From Flavivirga aquimarina (GTDB lineage Bacteria > Bacteroidota > Bacteroidia > Flavobacteriales > Flavobacteriaceae): a stretch of 64,000 nucleotides of DNA. Position 1 is the stretch's first letter; every line of letters starts with the position of its first letter. The notes under the pieces were generated by a model, which saw only the letters and a program-made list of their open reading frames with translations, was not told the DNA's origin and searched no databases. Made by a program: the position numbers and the translations under genes. This document shows positions 1-8,418 of the stretch, in pieces. The stretch spans positions 310,001 to 374,000 of the forward strand of contig NZ_JAUOEK010000184.1 of assembly GCF_030540835.1 (NCBI RefSeq), in the 5' to 3' direction.

Positions 1-291
1 TCCCGGTCCTGAAGTTGCCATAGCAACGCCCACTCTACCAGAAATCCTTGCAAATCCTTGAGCGGCATGTGCTGCTCCTTGTTCGTGGCGTGTTAATACA
101 TGATGTATCTGATCTCTGTATTTATATAACTCATCATAAACCGGCATAATAGCTCCTCCTGGATATCCATAAAGAATATCTACACCTTCAGCTATTAAAC
201 ATCTTATGATGGCTTCACTACCACATATACGCTCTGTTTTCTGAGTTATTCCTTGTTCTTTTTTTATTGTTTCTGTATTATTCATACTCAT
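1..291 (-). CDS. ilvB: acetolactate synthase large subunit, N-terminal 97 residues (cut by window edge)
   Basis: Catalyses the first common step of branched-chain amino acid synthesis, with ThDP as cofactor. The visible N-terminus runs from ATG at 289-291 and stays open to base 1. It shows the ThDP-enzyme Pyr-domain pattern: G24-[23 protein letters not shown] (41-55) and [15 protein letters not shown] (68-82), where Glu70 is the expected cofactor-activating glutamate. A second in-frame ATG lies two codons later (283-285). It follows ilvD on the same strand with a 56-base gap holding a hairpin, so it is the second gene of the ilv operon. The catalytic and FAD regions lie outside the window. 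Confidence 0.95.
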   Translation of the reverse strand, partial: MSMNNTETIKKEQGITQKTERICGSEAIIRCLIAEGVDILYGYPGGAIMPVYDELYKYRDQIHHVLTRHEQGAAHAAQGFARISGRVGVAMATSGPG

Positions 292-300
292 TATATTGAG

Positions 301-333
301 ATTTCTGTATGGTCACAACGGCCATGCAGAAAT
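301..333. other. intercistronic hairpin between ilvD and ilvB
   Basis: Twelve-base arms 301-312 and 322-333 are complementary apart from one position (G-U on the plus strand, C-A on the minus strand) around a 9-base loop. No U-run follows, so it is not a convincing terminator. It sits just upstream of the ilvB start and could stabilise the ilvD message, mark a processing site or affect ilvB translation. Role inferred only. Confidence 0.5.
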
Positions 334-347
334 GAAAATTGTTTATC

Positions 348-2036
348 TTAAAATGCATCCGTAACACATCCTTTTGATGCTGACGCTACCGATTTCGCAT
401 ATTTATATAATATCCCTTTCTTATGCTTTAATTCTGGTTGCACCCATTCTGATTTTCTTTTAGCAAGCTCTTCATCAGAAAGCAATACATTAATAGAATT
501 ATCTTCTGCACTAATTCTAATTTTATCACCAGTTTTTATTAATCCTATCGTTCCTCCTGTTTGTGCTTCTGGCGTAATATGACCTACAACAAATCCATGT
601 GTTCCTCCAGAAAAACGACCATCGGTAATTAATGCTACTGATTTACCTAAACCAGCTCCCATAATTAAAGACGTAGGCTTTAACATTTCTGGCATTCCAG
701 GACCACCTTTTGGTCCTACATAACGAATGACGACGACATCTCCTCTTTCTACTTCGCCATTAGAAATTCCTGTATTAGCTGCTTGTTCTCCATCATAAAC
801 CACTGCTTTTCCTTCAAACAACAAACCTTCTTTTCCAGATATTTTTGCTACGGCACCTTCAGACGCTAAATTCCCATAAAGGATTTGTAAATTTCCAGAC
901 GTTTTTAGTGCTTTATCTTTAGGGTAAATAACATCTTGACTGCCTTCTTCAAATTCAAGTGGCTCTACATCTTTTAAATTTTCTGCCAACGTTTTTCCCG
1001 TAACGGTTAAACAATCGCCATGTAAATAACCATTATCTAACAAATATTTCATTACTGAAGGTGTTCCTCCAATACTGTGAACATCCTCCATTAGGTATTT
1101 TCCACTTGGTTTTAAATCTGCTATTAATGGTGTTTTATCACTAACACGCTGAAAATCCTCTAAAGTAAAATCAATATCTGCTGCATGAGCAATCGCTAAA
1201 AAGTGTAATACCGCATTTGTAGAACCTCCTAATGCATTTACTAACGCAATAGCATTTTCAATAGATTTTTTAGTAATGATATCTAATGGTTTTAAATCTA
1301 ATTCTAGCAAGTTTTTTATCGCTCTGGCATGTCTTTCAGATTCCGATAACTTATTTGGATTTTCTGCAGGGATTGAAGAGTTATAAGGCAAAGCAAAGCC
1401 CATACATTCTATTGCAGAAGCCATCGTATTTGCTGTATACATCCCGCCACAAGCTCCGGCTCCGGGAATAGCTCTTTTTATAATTTCTCTATATTCTTCT
1501 TCTCCTATTTCACCAGCAACTTTTTGACCTAAAGCTTCAAATGCTGAAACAATATTTAGCTTTCTTCCTTTATAATTACCCGATGCTATTGTTCCACCAT
1601 ACATCATAATTGAAGGACGGTTTAAACGTAGCATTGCTATCACAGCTCCTGGCATATTTTTATCGCAACCTACAACAGAAATTAGTCCGTCATAACTTTG
1701 GGCATTCATTACTGTTTCTATAGAATCAGCAATAATATCTCTAGAGGCTAAAGAATAATTCATCCCGGAAGTTCCCATTGAAATCCCATCAGAAACACCA
1801 ATAGTATTAAATCCTAAACCAACTAATCCAGCTATCTTACACTCAATCTTTACCTCGCCGGCCAAATTGTTTAAATGCATGTTACATGGGTTTCCATCGT
1901 ACCCTGTACTAGCAATACCAATTTGAGCTTTATTCATATCTTCATCAGTCAAACCAGCTGCATATAACATGGCCTGTGATGCTGGTTGAGATTCATCCTG
2001 CGTCAACCTTCTACTATATTTATTGAGTTCTTTCAT
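348..2036 (-). CDS. ilvD: dihydroxy-acid dehydratase
   Basis: Dehydrates dihydroxy-isovalerate and dihydroxy-methylvalerate in the valine, leucine and isoleucine pathway, using an Fe-S cluster. The 562-residue length is normal. Family signatures are clear: [11 protein letters not shown] (49-59) with a cluster cysteine, [10 protein letters not shown] (123-132) with the second, [14 protein letters not shown] (193-206) with the third, and the C-terminal [15 protein letters not shown] motif. The ATG at 2034-2036 gives the expected N-terminus. It is the first full gene of the ilv operon and is controlled by the leader peptide and terminator at 2286-2406, about 250 bases upstream of its start. Confidence 0.97.
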   Translation of the reverse strand: MKELNKYSRRLTQDESQPASQAMLYAAGLTDEDMNKAQIGIASTGYDGNPCNMHLNNLAGEVKIECKIAGLVGLGFNTIGVSDGISMGTSGMNYSLASRDIIADSIETVMNAQSYDGLISVVGCDKNMPGAVIAMLRLNRPSIMMYGGTIASGNYKGRKLNIVSAFEALGQKVAGEIGEEEYREIIKRAIPGAGACGGMYTANTMASAIECMGFALPYNSSIPAENPNKLSESERHARAIKNLLELDLKPLDIITKKSIENAIALVNALGGSTNAVLHFLAIAHAADIDFTLEDFQRVSDKTPLIADLKPSGKYLMEDVHSIGGTPSVMKYLLDNGYLHGDCLTVTGKTLAENLKDVEPLEFEEGSQDVIYPKDKALKTSGNLQILYGNLASEGAVAKISGKEGLLFEGKAVVYDGEQAANTGISNGEVERGDVVVIRYVGPKGGPGMPEMLKPTSLIMGAGLGKSVALITDGRFSGGTHGFVVGHITPEAQTGGTIGLIKTGDKIRISAEDNSINVLLSDEELAKRKSEWVQPELKHKKGILYKYAKSVASASKGCVTDAF

Positions 2037-2285
2037 TTTTATTACAGATAGCTTTGTGCTTTTTTCTTTTTTAATTTAATATTTTAACGATTTAAGAATT
2101 CTTTTAAAAATTCTATAATATTCCTAATATAAAATTCGAAATTAATTTATTAGGTTTTTATTCTATGTTATTCTTTAGTTTTTATGGTTAAATTCACAAT
2201 CGCTCAAAACAATGCAATCAATTGCATACCAATGGTTTAAGTCATTATTTTTATGATGTTCAAAAAATTAAAAAATATGTAATAA
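2037..2285 (-). other. long untranslated stretch between the ilv attenuator and ilvD
   Basis: About 250 very AT-rich bases lie between the attenuator terminator and the ilvD start. The clearest structure is an inverted repeat with 7-base arms 2212-2218 and 2221-2227 (atgcaat / attgcat). On the minus strand the same bases open a tiny frame, MQLIALF then stop (2204-2227). The repeat could be an operator; the mini-frame is probably chance. Nothing else was recognised. Confidence 0.35.
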
Positions 2286-2313
2286 AAAAGCCTTCCCGTT
2301 AAGGAAGGCTTTT
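2286..2313 (-). terminator. ilv operon attenuator terminator
   Basis: A perfect 11-bp stem (2286-2296 with 2303-2313) has a 6-base loop and, read on the minus strand, is followed by six U residues (2289-2284). It lies 30 bases beyond the stop of an Ile/Val-rich leader peptide and before ilvD. A competing pairing is visible: bases 2340-2347, at the leader stop codon, can pair with 2302-2307 in the terminator 5-prime arm, or instead with 2375-2381 inside the leader frame (7 bp, one G-U). This is the classical 1:2 / 3:4 versus 2:3 arrangement. Confidence 0.85.
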
Positions 2314-2343
2314 AAATTTTATATTATTTATATATATCGCTTC

Positions 2344-2406
2344 CTATCGTTGTGAAATAATCACAATGACAATAATAGAAACGGTATTTAATATTTGTTT
2401 TTTCAT
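2344..2406 (-). CDS. ilv operon leader peptide (attenuator), 20 aa
   Basis: ATG at 2404-2406 opens a 20-codon frame, MKKQILNTVSIIVIVIISQR, ending in TAG at 2344-2346. Six Ile, three Val and one Leu make up half the peptide, clustered at residues 9-17 just before the stop. The frame is followed by a strong terminator and then ilvD/ilvB, whose products make exactly these amino acids. Ribosome stalling at scarce Ile/Val codons would cover 2375-2381, free 2340-2347 to pair with the terminator arm, and allow read-through. The mechanism is known from enterobacterial ilv operons; its use here is inferred from sequence. Confidence 0.85.
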   Translation of the reverse strand: MKKQILNTVSIIVIVIISQR

Positions 2407-2417
2407 TTATACTTATA

Positions 2418-2449
2418 CAAAGATTTATAAATAAAATGTAATGAGCAAT
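2418..2449 (-). promoter_or_regulatory. probable promoter of the ilv leader transcript
   Basis: On the minus strand AATCTTTG (2418-2425) is one mismatch from the Bacteroidota -7 box TAnnTTTG, and ATTG (2446-2449) sits 20 bases upstream as a -33 element. Transcription would begin within about 10 bases of the leader-peptide ATG at 2406, giving a very short 5-prime end, as an attenuator requires. Confidence 0.5.
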
Positions 2450-2497
2450 TTATTTATGAAAAAAATAAAAATAAACCCTCATTTCTTTTTATTTTTT

Positions 2498-2505
2498 TAC
2501 ATTTG
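2498..2505 (+). promoter_or_regulatory. metK promoter -7 box
   Basis: TACATTTG matches TAnnTTTG exactly and ends 13 bases before the first stem of the riboswitch, so the aptamer would start near the RNA 5-prime end. No clear TTTG -33 element was found. Confidence 0.55.
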
Positions 2506-2518
2506 CCAACACAAATAA

Positions 2519-2658
2519 TAGAGGAAAGATTTGACTGATTGCAACCTCTTTATGCTGAACTTGTTTCAGTATCTTTTTATGAGATACTGATTTAAAATCA
2601 GCATAAATAAAAATGCTAAAGGCAGTGTAAACTTCCTTCGACGCTATCGTCAAATCTT
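2519..2658 (+). promoter_or_regulatory. SAM-II riboswitch (long-loop type) upstream of metK
   Basis: P1 is AGAGG/CCTCT (2520-2524, 2545-2549). Its 20-base loop (2525-2544) ends GATTTGACTGATTGCAA, close to the SAM-II loop as I remember it (GATTTAACCGTATTGCAA). A long insertion follows, with a 10-bp stem (2549-2558 with 2598-2607) enclosing a 9-bp hairpin (2566-2574 with 2582-2590). Next comes the conserved-looking AAATGCTAAAGG (2611-2622), then CAGT (2623-2626), which can form a pseudoknot with ACTG (2534-2537). The layout fits Rfam SAM-II long loops (RF01826, from memory). Bases 2649-2658 are the exact complement of 2526-2535 in the aptamer loop and probably serve as expression platform. The downstream gene makes SAM, so the ligand fits. 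Confidence 0.8.
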
Positions 2659-2679
2659 AAAAATAAAATATACTAACTT

Positions 2680-3933
2680 ATGGCTTATTTATTTACTTCG
2701 GAAAGTGTTTCTGAAGGACATCCAGACAAAGTAGCAGATCAAATTAGTGATGCACTTATTGATAACTTTTTAGCTTTTGATACAGATTCGAAAGTGGCTT
2801 GTGAAACTCTGGTAACAACAGGACAGGTTGTTCTTGCAGGCGAAGTAAAATCTAACACGTATCTAGATGTGCAAAAAATTGCCAGAGACACCATAAATAA
2901 GATTGGCTATACCAAAGGTGAATATATGTTTGATGGTAATTCTTGTGGTGTACTTTCTGCAATTCATGAACAATCTGATGATATTAATAGAGGTGTCGAC
3001 AGAGCCAGTAAAGAACAACAAGGTGCCGGAGACCAAGGTATGATGTTTGGTTATGCAACTAACGAAACTGAAAACTTTATGCCTTTGGCTTTAGATCTAT
3101 CTCATAGAATCCTCATAGAACTTGCTGAATTAAGAAGGGAAAATAAAGACATTACTTATTTACGTCCCGATTCTAAAAGTCAGGTTACTATTGAATACAG
3201 TGATGATAATATTCCGCAACGTATTGATGCTATCGTAGTATCTACGCAACACGACGATTTTGGAGATGACGAGACGATGTTGGCTAAAATTAGAAAAGAT
3301 ATTGTTGAGATTTTAATTCCACGTGTTGTTGCTAAACTACCTGAGCAAATTCAGGTGCTATTTAACAACGACATTAAATACCATATAAACCCAACAGGAA
3401 AATTTGTTATTGGAGGACCTCATGGAGATACAGGCCTAACAGGGCGTAAAATTATTGTTGATACTTACGGTGGAAAAGGTGCTCATGGTGGTGGTGCATT
3501 TTCGGGCAAAGACCCTAGTAAAGTAGATAGAAGTGCTGCCTATGCGACACGTCATATTGCAAAAAATTTGGTTGCCGCTGGTGTTGCCGATGAAGTTTTA
3601 GTACAGGTAAGTTATGCTATTGGTGTTGTAGAACCTATGGGTATTTTTATCGATACTTATGGGACTTGTTCTTTTAATATGACTGATGGCGAGATTGCCG
3701 AAAAAGTTTCTGAAATTTTTGATATGCGTCCATTTGCTATTGAAGAACGTTTAAAACTTCGTTCTCCTATGTATAGCGAAACTGCTGCTTACGGACATAT
3801 GGGCCGTAAAAACGAAACGGTTTCGAAAACATTTAAACAACCTAACGGGGAAATAGCTAAGTTAGATGTGGAATTATTTACTTGGGAAAAACTGGATTAC
3901 GTTGATAAAGTGAAAGAAGCTTTTGGGTTGTAA
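2680..3933 (+). CDS. metK: S-adenosylmethionine synthetase
   Basis: Makes SAM from methionine and ATP. The 417-residue protein has the family landmarks: [16 protein letters not shown] (14-29) with the ATP-binding histidine, [12 protein letters not shown] near 115-126, and [19 protein letters not shown] (about 267-285), the phosphate-binding glycine-rich loop. The start at 2680 gives the usual [17 protein letters not shown]. It stands alone between the SAM-II riboswitch and a terminator, so SAM feedback on its own synthesis is likely. The C-terminus is about 30 residues longer than the E. coli enzyme, with a Bacteroidota-like insertion around 150-200. Confidence 0.97.
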   Translation: MAYLFTSESVSEGHPDKVADQISDALIDNFLAFDTDSKVACETLVTTGQVVLAGEVKSNTYLDVQKIARDTINKIGYTKGEYMFDGNSCGVLSAIHEQSDDINRGVDRASKEQQGAGDQGMMFGYATNETENFMPLALDLSHRILIELAELRRENKDITYLRPDSKSQVTIEYSDDNIPQRIDAIVVSTQHDDFGDDETMLAKIRKDIVEILIPRVVAKLPEQIQVLFNNDIKYHINPTGKFVIGGPHGDTGLTGRKIIVDTYGGKGAHGGGAFSGKDPSKVDRSAAYATRHIAKNLVAAGVADEVLVQVSYAIGVVEPMGIFIDTYGTCSFNMTDGEIAEKVSEIFDMRPFAIEERLKLRSPMYSETAAYGHMGRKNETVSKTFKQPNGEIAKLDVELFTWEKLDYVDKVKEAFGL

Positions 3934-3960
3934 ATCAAAAGTTTTATAAATATAAATTAA

Positions 3961-3990
3961 AGACTGCCTAACAGGGCGGTCTTTTTTTTT
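3961..3990 (+). terminator. metK terminator
   Basis: An 8-bp stem (3961-3968 with 3975-3982, one G-U) is followed by nine T residues, 27 bases after the metK stop. Confidence 0.85.
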
Positions 3991-4036
3991 GGTAAACAGA
4001 TCCTCTTTACTTTAAATGATAATTTTATTTAAAGAT

Positions 4037-5464
4037 TTAAGGCAAACAATCAACACGAATATCATCCAACTCATAAACACCATCAAAGATTTCCTGTCCG
4101 CTTCCCGTATATTTAAAAGCAATATGAATTTTGCCTGTAATACAGGATAAGTCTATATTACCGGAATTAAACCAAGGGACAAAAGAATCGGTGTCTTTTA
4201 CAATATAAGCTGCAGATAATAAGCTCCATGTTGCAGAAGTAATATGTGCTTCGGTACCATCCCAATCTAAAGAATACAACACTTCTAAATAACTACTGTC
4301 TGCTAAACTATTGGAAGTTTTAAAACCTAAGGTCTCTCCTTCTTGATTATCTAAATTAATGGCTGGTGTTATTAACCATCCAATATTACTATCGTCACCA
4401 GAACTAGCAGATTTAAATCTGGCAGACCTTCCTAAAGAAGCATTTGTCGATGTTGAAGAATACGCTTCCCAACCTTCACTACCGGCTTCTATAAAGTTAG
4501 TCCAACCATTTCCTGATATTAATTTATTGTTTTTTTGCGATTCGAAATCTTCATAAAACAAATTCATGGTTCCAAACGTAGATGCTAATCCACAATCCAG
4601 TTCTAAGGGATCGCAACGTTCAATAGAATCAAAAATAATATCGGACGAACTATTGACTATAAGCACATTAAACTGACCTCTATAATCTCTGCTGAAGATA
4701 CCCCGAATGCTTCCTTTATGCTGTAGTACTTGCAACGATTTAAAATTTGAAAAAGTACTTGTTTGTAATAAAATTGAGGCTCCCGACTCACAGCTTTCTA
4801 AAATTCGTAATCCATCGAATTCATCGGTAGATTCACCTGCATAGGTTAGTGCCAAATCAAACTTGTTAAATTGCATGTTATTCAATTGAATGAATGTATT
4901 TTCATCGGCTTTAGTTAAATTGATTAATGAACTAACTTTAGGTATTATTGAAGTTACTTCCGGAGTTCTTAAAACAATATTTCGATATTCAAAACCCTGA
5001 ATTTGTTCTATTTTGGAATCTTCGCCTCTACCAATAGCTAAAACACCATTGGATTCACCAATGGTTAACCCTTTAAGTTTTACATATATTTTTCGCCCAA
5101 ACTCATAGGTGTCAGACAAATTCCCAACATTAATTTCCAATTTAATACCAAGCCTTGGATCGTTATCCGGATTGCTATCGTCTACTTTATTTTGAATGAT
5201 AAGCTCTTCAAAGAAATTTCCAGCCAAATCGCTTGATACAACATAGCCTTCTATATATAAATCTTCATCTATAACGGCTATAAGATTTCCATTGTTTACT
5301 GCTTGTTCATACCTTTCATAAATGGCTTTAAATGTTGTTAATTGGTTTGTTGGAATTATTGCTGTATGTTCTGCATTATTTGGATTTGGAATACTATAAT
5401 CTTCATCATTTACACAAGAAAAAAATACCATAACAAAAATTAAAAGTCTGTATATATATTTCAT
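4037..5464 (-). CDS. DUF5689 surface lipoprotein with C-terminal lectin-like (choice-of-anchor J type) domain
   Basis: The N-terminus MKYIYRLLIFVMVFFSC is a lipoprotein signal with the lipidated Cys at 17. Residues about 40-275 match the flavobacterial DUF5689 pattern (DLYIEGYVVSSDLAGNFFEELIIQ, YEFGRKIYVKLKGLTIG), an OB-fold-like module often found next to secreted nucleases. Residues about 300-475 form a second domain (NLFYEDFES, GWLITPAINLDNQEGETLGFKTSN, YELDDIRVDCLP) typical of secreted jelly-roll adhesion domains. It lies 9 bases downstream of the TonB receptor gene on the same strand, so it is probably its surface partner, comparable to SusD although not homologous. Substrate unknown. 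Confidence 0.75.
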   Translation of the reverse strand: MKYIYRLLIFVMVFFSCVNDEDYSIPNPNNAEHTAIIPTNQLTTFKAIYERYEQAVNNGNLIAVIDEDLYIEGYVVSSDLAGNFFEELIIQNKVDDSNPDNDPRLGIKLEINVGNLSDTYEFGRKIYVKLKGLTIGESNGVLAIGRGEDSKIEQIQGFEYRNIVLRTPEVTSIIPKVSSLINLTKADENTFIQLNNMQFNKFDLALTYAGESTDEFDGLRILESCESGASILLQTSTFSNFKSLQVLQHKGSIRGIFSRDYRGQFNVLIVNSSSDIIFDSIERCDPLELDCGLASTFGTMNLFYEDFESQKNNKLISGNGWTNFIEAGSEGWEAYSSTSTNASLGRSARFKSASSGDDSNIGWLITPAINLDNQEGETLGFKTSNSLADSSYLEVLYSLDWDGTEAHITSATWSLLSAAYIVKDTDSFVPWFNSGNIDLSCITGKIHIAFKYTGSGQEIFDGVYELDDIRVDCLP

Positions 5465-5473
5465 AACACCTTT

Positions 5474-8287
5474 TTAAAGTTTAACAGATACATTTAGAAA
5501 ATAGGTAGCACCTCTTCCGTACCAATATTTAGATCCGAAAACAGGTTTATTTAAAGCTTGATCGTCTCTTAATTGTCTGTAGTTAGCATTTCTCCCTTGC
5601 TCAAAACCTCCAGTTTTATAAACTGCATCTAAGACATTATTTATACTTGCAAAAAAACCAATATAATACTGGTTAACACGCCACGATTTACCCCCTACAA
5701 GGTTTACAACCATATAATCATCAAAGACCTCCTGTTTTAATAATGCCTTAGCAATATCCTCATCATAATCAACAAATGGCAAACCATCGACATCTGTAAA
5801 AAAATTATCGGTTCTGGTTAATGGACTACTATCTACATAGATTTTATCAAAAAAATTAGCCGTGACACCAAACCACCAATACTCCGGATCGCGATACTCA
5901 AACCCTATAGAATAAGCACGATGCGGCCCTACTGCTAATTTGTAACCTTTAAGTTTAGAGGTTCCTAAATAAACATTTTCAAACCTATCTGAAGACAGAT
6001 ATAAATCTGGATTATTAGCATAAGTAAACTGCCCTACAGAAGTTGCTCCTTTTAATTTAATGGTTGGTGTTATTTGAGCTTCTATTCCTAATTCTACGCC
6101 TAAATGGTTCTTATTTATGCCTTGTAAAATTTCTTGAATAAATTCGTTGTCATCGTAACCAGATTGCTGTGTTCCAGATTCTGCAATAACATGTCCTATA
6201 CCATCTGCAAAGAAAAATGAGATCTCATTAGCATCTTCAAGTTTTGTATAAAACCCAGTAAGTTTTGCTTTTACTTTAGATGATCTGAAAATATAGCTCG
6301 CATCTAAAGACATTATTTTCTCTTCGGATATATTAGGAACGATATTGTGATTTGCTCTGGAATTAGAATAACTATTGCGAATGGAAGGTGCTCTTATAAT
6401 CCAACCTGTATTTACATCTATTAAATGTTTGCCTGTAATTTTATAGATACCTCCTGCTTTAACCCCCAATCCTGTAAAGGGTAATGTCTCTCCTTTTCCA
6501 AAGGAATTATCCTGAAACGTTTCGTGCTGAAATAAACCTTCTCTTTGATATTGTGTACTGGTTACACTACCAGAAATAAAAAAATCTACCGTATTATATT
6601 TAAATTGGGCTTGCGCATATGCAGAAATAATATTGGCAAACATATTATAATGGTACCCGTAAACATCTCCAACGCCAACAATTGTATTTGGATTTTTTAA
6701 ATCGAACTGAACTCCATCAAAACTGTCTACATTTAAAAAGCCGGAACCGCCAAGAAGATCTAGAACTTGAGCATAATTTTTAGATTCCAGCTTTTTATAA
6801 TTTATTGAAGCGTTGAATGTTACATTCTCTTTTAGTTCTGCATTAAACGTTGTATTTATTGCAAATACCTTATCATCCACTCTATCTTCGTATAGCATAT
6901 ACGTTGCAACTTTCCTTAGGGATGTATTAATTAAATTCGCATCGTACATTTGTTGCCAATTTATTTGTCCGTTATTTAAAAACTCTTGCTGTGCACCATA
7001 GGCAAACTCTAAATCATTAGGAAAATTCCTTTCAAAATAACTAGGCAATTTTTGGTAATAGGTTGGGCTTGGGTTTAGCCCTCCACTCTCAAAAACCACA
7101 GTACCATCTGTGTTCACAATGCTATTAGTACCACCATAAGCCAAACGGCTGTTTCCTAACTTTCCGAATTGATACCCTATATTGGTATTCAATTTTGTTT
7201 TACTGTTTATATCCCAGTAATGATTTAGCATAATTACTGGTTCTTCAACTTCTTTAATACGTGAATTACGCTTTTTACTTTCTTGCCAACCCCAATATTC
7301 GTTGTACTTTATCCCTTTTAAATTATAAACTTCCTGAGTATTTGGCGACGACTTTCCTCTTCTATTTGGAGCATAAATTCCTGTAAAATTCAGACTATGT
7401 TTATTATTAATTATTTTTTCTACAGATGCAAAAAAGGCATTAGAGCTATATAAGGTTGCATCTTGATACCCTTCATTACCCCAACGTCTCCCTATAGATA
7501 AAGCATAAGCCCATCCTTTTTTTACAACTCCCGACGCATAAGTTGCCATAAACCTGTTAGAGTAGCTTCTGTTAGAAGATGAATACGTTACCTGCCTTCC
7601 AGAACGTATTTGAGAAGCTCTTGTATTAATATTTACAGTTCCTAAAACACCTCCAAAATTATAGTTTGATGGTGTTAACCCTGATGTTAATTCTTTATTT
7701 TTAACGACATCATTTAACCCTCCCCAGTTACTCCATTGTGGACGCCCATTATAAATTTTGTTCATTTCGACACCATTAATTAGAACAGAACCATGATCGG
7801 AATCTAAACCTCTTAATCTGAAAAACGAAGCGCTAAATTCGAATGCTGCGGTGCGTTGAAAAATATCTAAAGACGACGATAATAATCCAGAGATATTATC
7901 AGAACCAATGGTGTCGTCATCTAACTCATCGTCGGAAAGAACAATAGTAAATAAATCTTTAAACTCAGATACGTCAAATTCCAAAGTTATATCGGTAATA
8001 TTTACTGTTTCATTTTCATTAACTATTATGGGATATCTCTTTGTGATGTAACCTGTTTTAGAAACTCTTAACATCTGCTCTCCCAACGGAATATTTGAAG
8101 TGAATATAAATTCACCCAAAATATTTGTATAGGTGGTTTGGTTGGTTTCTTCAATAGTAATAGCGACTTCTTGAATGGGATTGAATGTATGTTCTTCTTT
8201 TACACTTCCTTTTATTAAAATTTGTTGTGCTCCTATAGAAAAACAGCAAAATTCTCCTAATAAAAAAGTAAGTAACAGTAGTCTCAT
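5474..8287 (-). CDS. TonB-dependent outer-membrane receptor with carboxypeptidase-regulatory-like N-terminal domain
   Basis: Active uptake receptor of 937 residues. After a signal peptide (1-20, ending SIGAQ) comes a CarboxypepD_reg-like beta-sandwich (about 22-105: ILIKGSVKEEHTFNPIQEVAITIEE). A plug domain follows (FRLRGLDSDHGSVLINGVEMNKIYNGRPQW; FGGVLGTVNINTRAS), then a barrel rich in alternating aromatic strands ending ATYFLNVSVKL. It is the first gene of the pair with the DUF5689 lipoprotein and is transcribed away from the secreted EEP-family gene at 8419. A perfect TATATTTG box (8370-8377) lies 83 bases upstream. The association with a nuclease/phosphatase suggests uptake of nucleic-acid or phosphate-containing products; this is inference. 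Confidence 0.85.
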   Translation of the reverse strand: MRLLLLTFLLGEFCCFSIGAQQILIKGSVKEEHTFNPIQEVAITIEETNQTTYTNILGEFIFTSNIPLGEQMLRVSKTGYITKRYPIIVNENETVNITDITLEFDVSEFKDLFTIVLSDDELDDDTIGSDNISGLLSSSLDIFQRTAAFEFSASFFRLRGLDSDHGSVLINGVEMNKIYNGRPQWSNWGGLNDVVKNKELTSGLTPSNYNFGGVLGTVNINTRASQIRSGRQVTYSSSNRSYSNRFMATYASGVVKKGWAYALSIGRRWGNEGYQDATLYSSNAFFASVEKIINNKHSLNFTGIYAPNRRGKSSPNTQEVYNLKGIKYNEYWGWQESKKRNSRIKEVEEPVIMLNHYWDINSKTKLNTNIGYQFGKLGNSRLAYGGTNSIVNTDGTVVFESGGLNPSPTYYQKLPSYFERNFPNDLEFAYGAQQEFLNNGQINWQQMYDANLINTSLRKVATYMLYEDRVDDKVFAINTTFNAELKENVTFNASINYKKLESKNYAQVLDLLGGSGFLNVDSFDGVQFDLKNPNTIVGVGDVYGYHYNMFANIISAYAQAQFKYNTVDFFISGSVTSTQYQREGLFQHETFQDNSFGKGETLPFTGLGVKAGGIYKITGKHLIDVNTGWIIRAPSIRNSYSNSRANHNIVPNISEEKIMSLDASYIFRSSKVKAKLTGFYTKLEDANEISFFFADGIGHVIAESGTQQSGYDDNEFIQEILQGINKNHLGVELGIEAQITPTIKLKGATSVGQFTYANNPDLYLSSDRFENVYLGTSKLKGYKLAVGPHRAYSIGFEYRDPEYWWFGVTANFFDKIYVDSSPLTRTDNFFTDVDGLPFVDYDEDIAKALLKQEVFDDYMVVNLVGGKSWRVNQYYIGFFASINNVLDAVYKTGGFEQGRNANYRQLRDDQALNKPVFGSKYWYGRGATYFLNVSVKL

Positions 8288-8369
8288 TTATTATATTGAA
8301 ATATTTTACGTATTATTTTACTTACTTTTAATATTATTTTTAAAGATATTTCCTACTCATTATTAATCA

Positions 8370-8385
8370 CAAATATATACTTTTG
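8370..8385. promoter_or_regulatory. back-to-back divergent -7 boxes for the TonB receptor and the EEP gene
   Basis: Minus-strand TATATTTG (8370-8377) and plus-strand TACTTTTG (8378-8385) both match TAnnTTTG exactly and touch each other. The minus-strand box has ATTG (8398-8401) about 20 bases upstream as a -33 element. The two transcripts would start from the same 16 bases, implying co-regulation or competition. Confidence 0.6.
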
Positions 8386-8418
8386 GACATTACATTACAA
8401 TACTTTATTAGATATTAC

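Noticed and set aside
2204-2227. MQLIALF mini-frame as a second ilv leader peptide
   Set aside because: Seven codons only and no terminator after it; the palindrome alone explains it.
8383-8418. Upstream TTG start for the EEP gene
   Set aside because: The codon lies in an exact -7 promoter box and the ATG at 8419 starts a textbook signal peptide.
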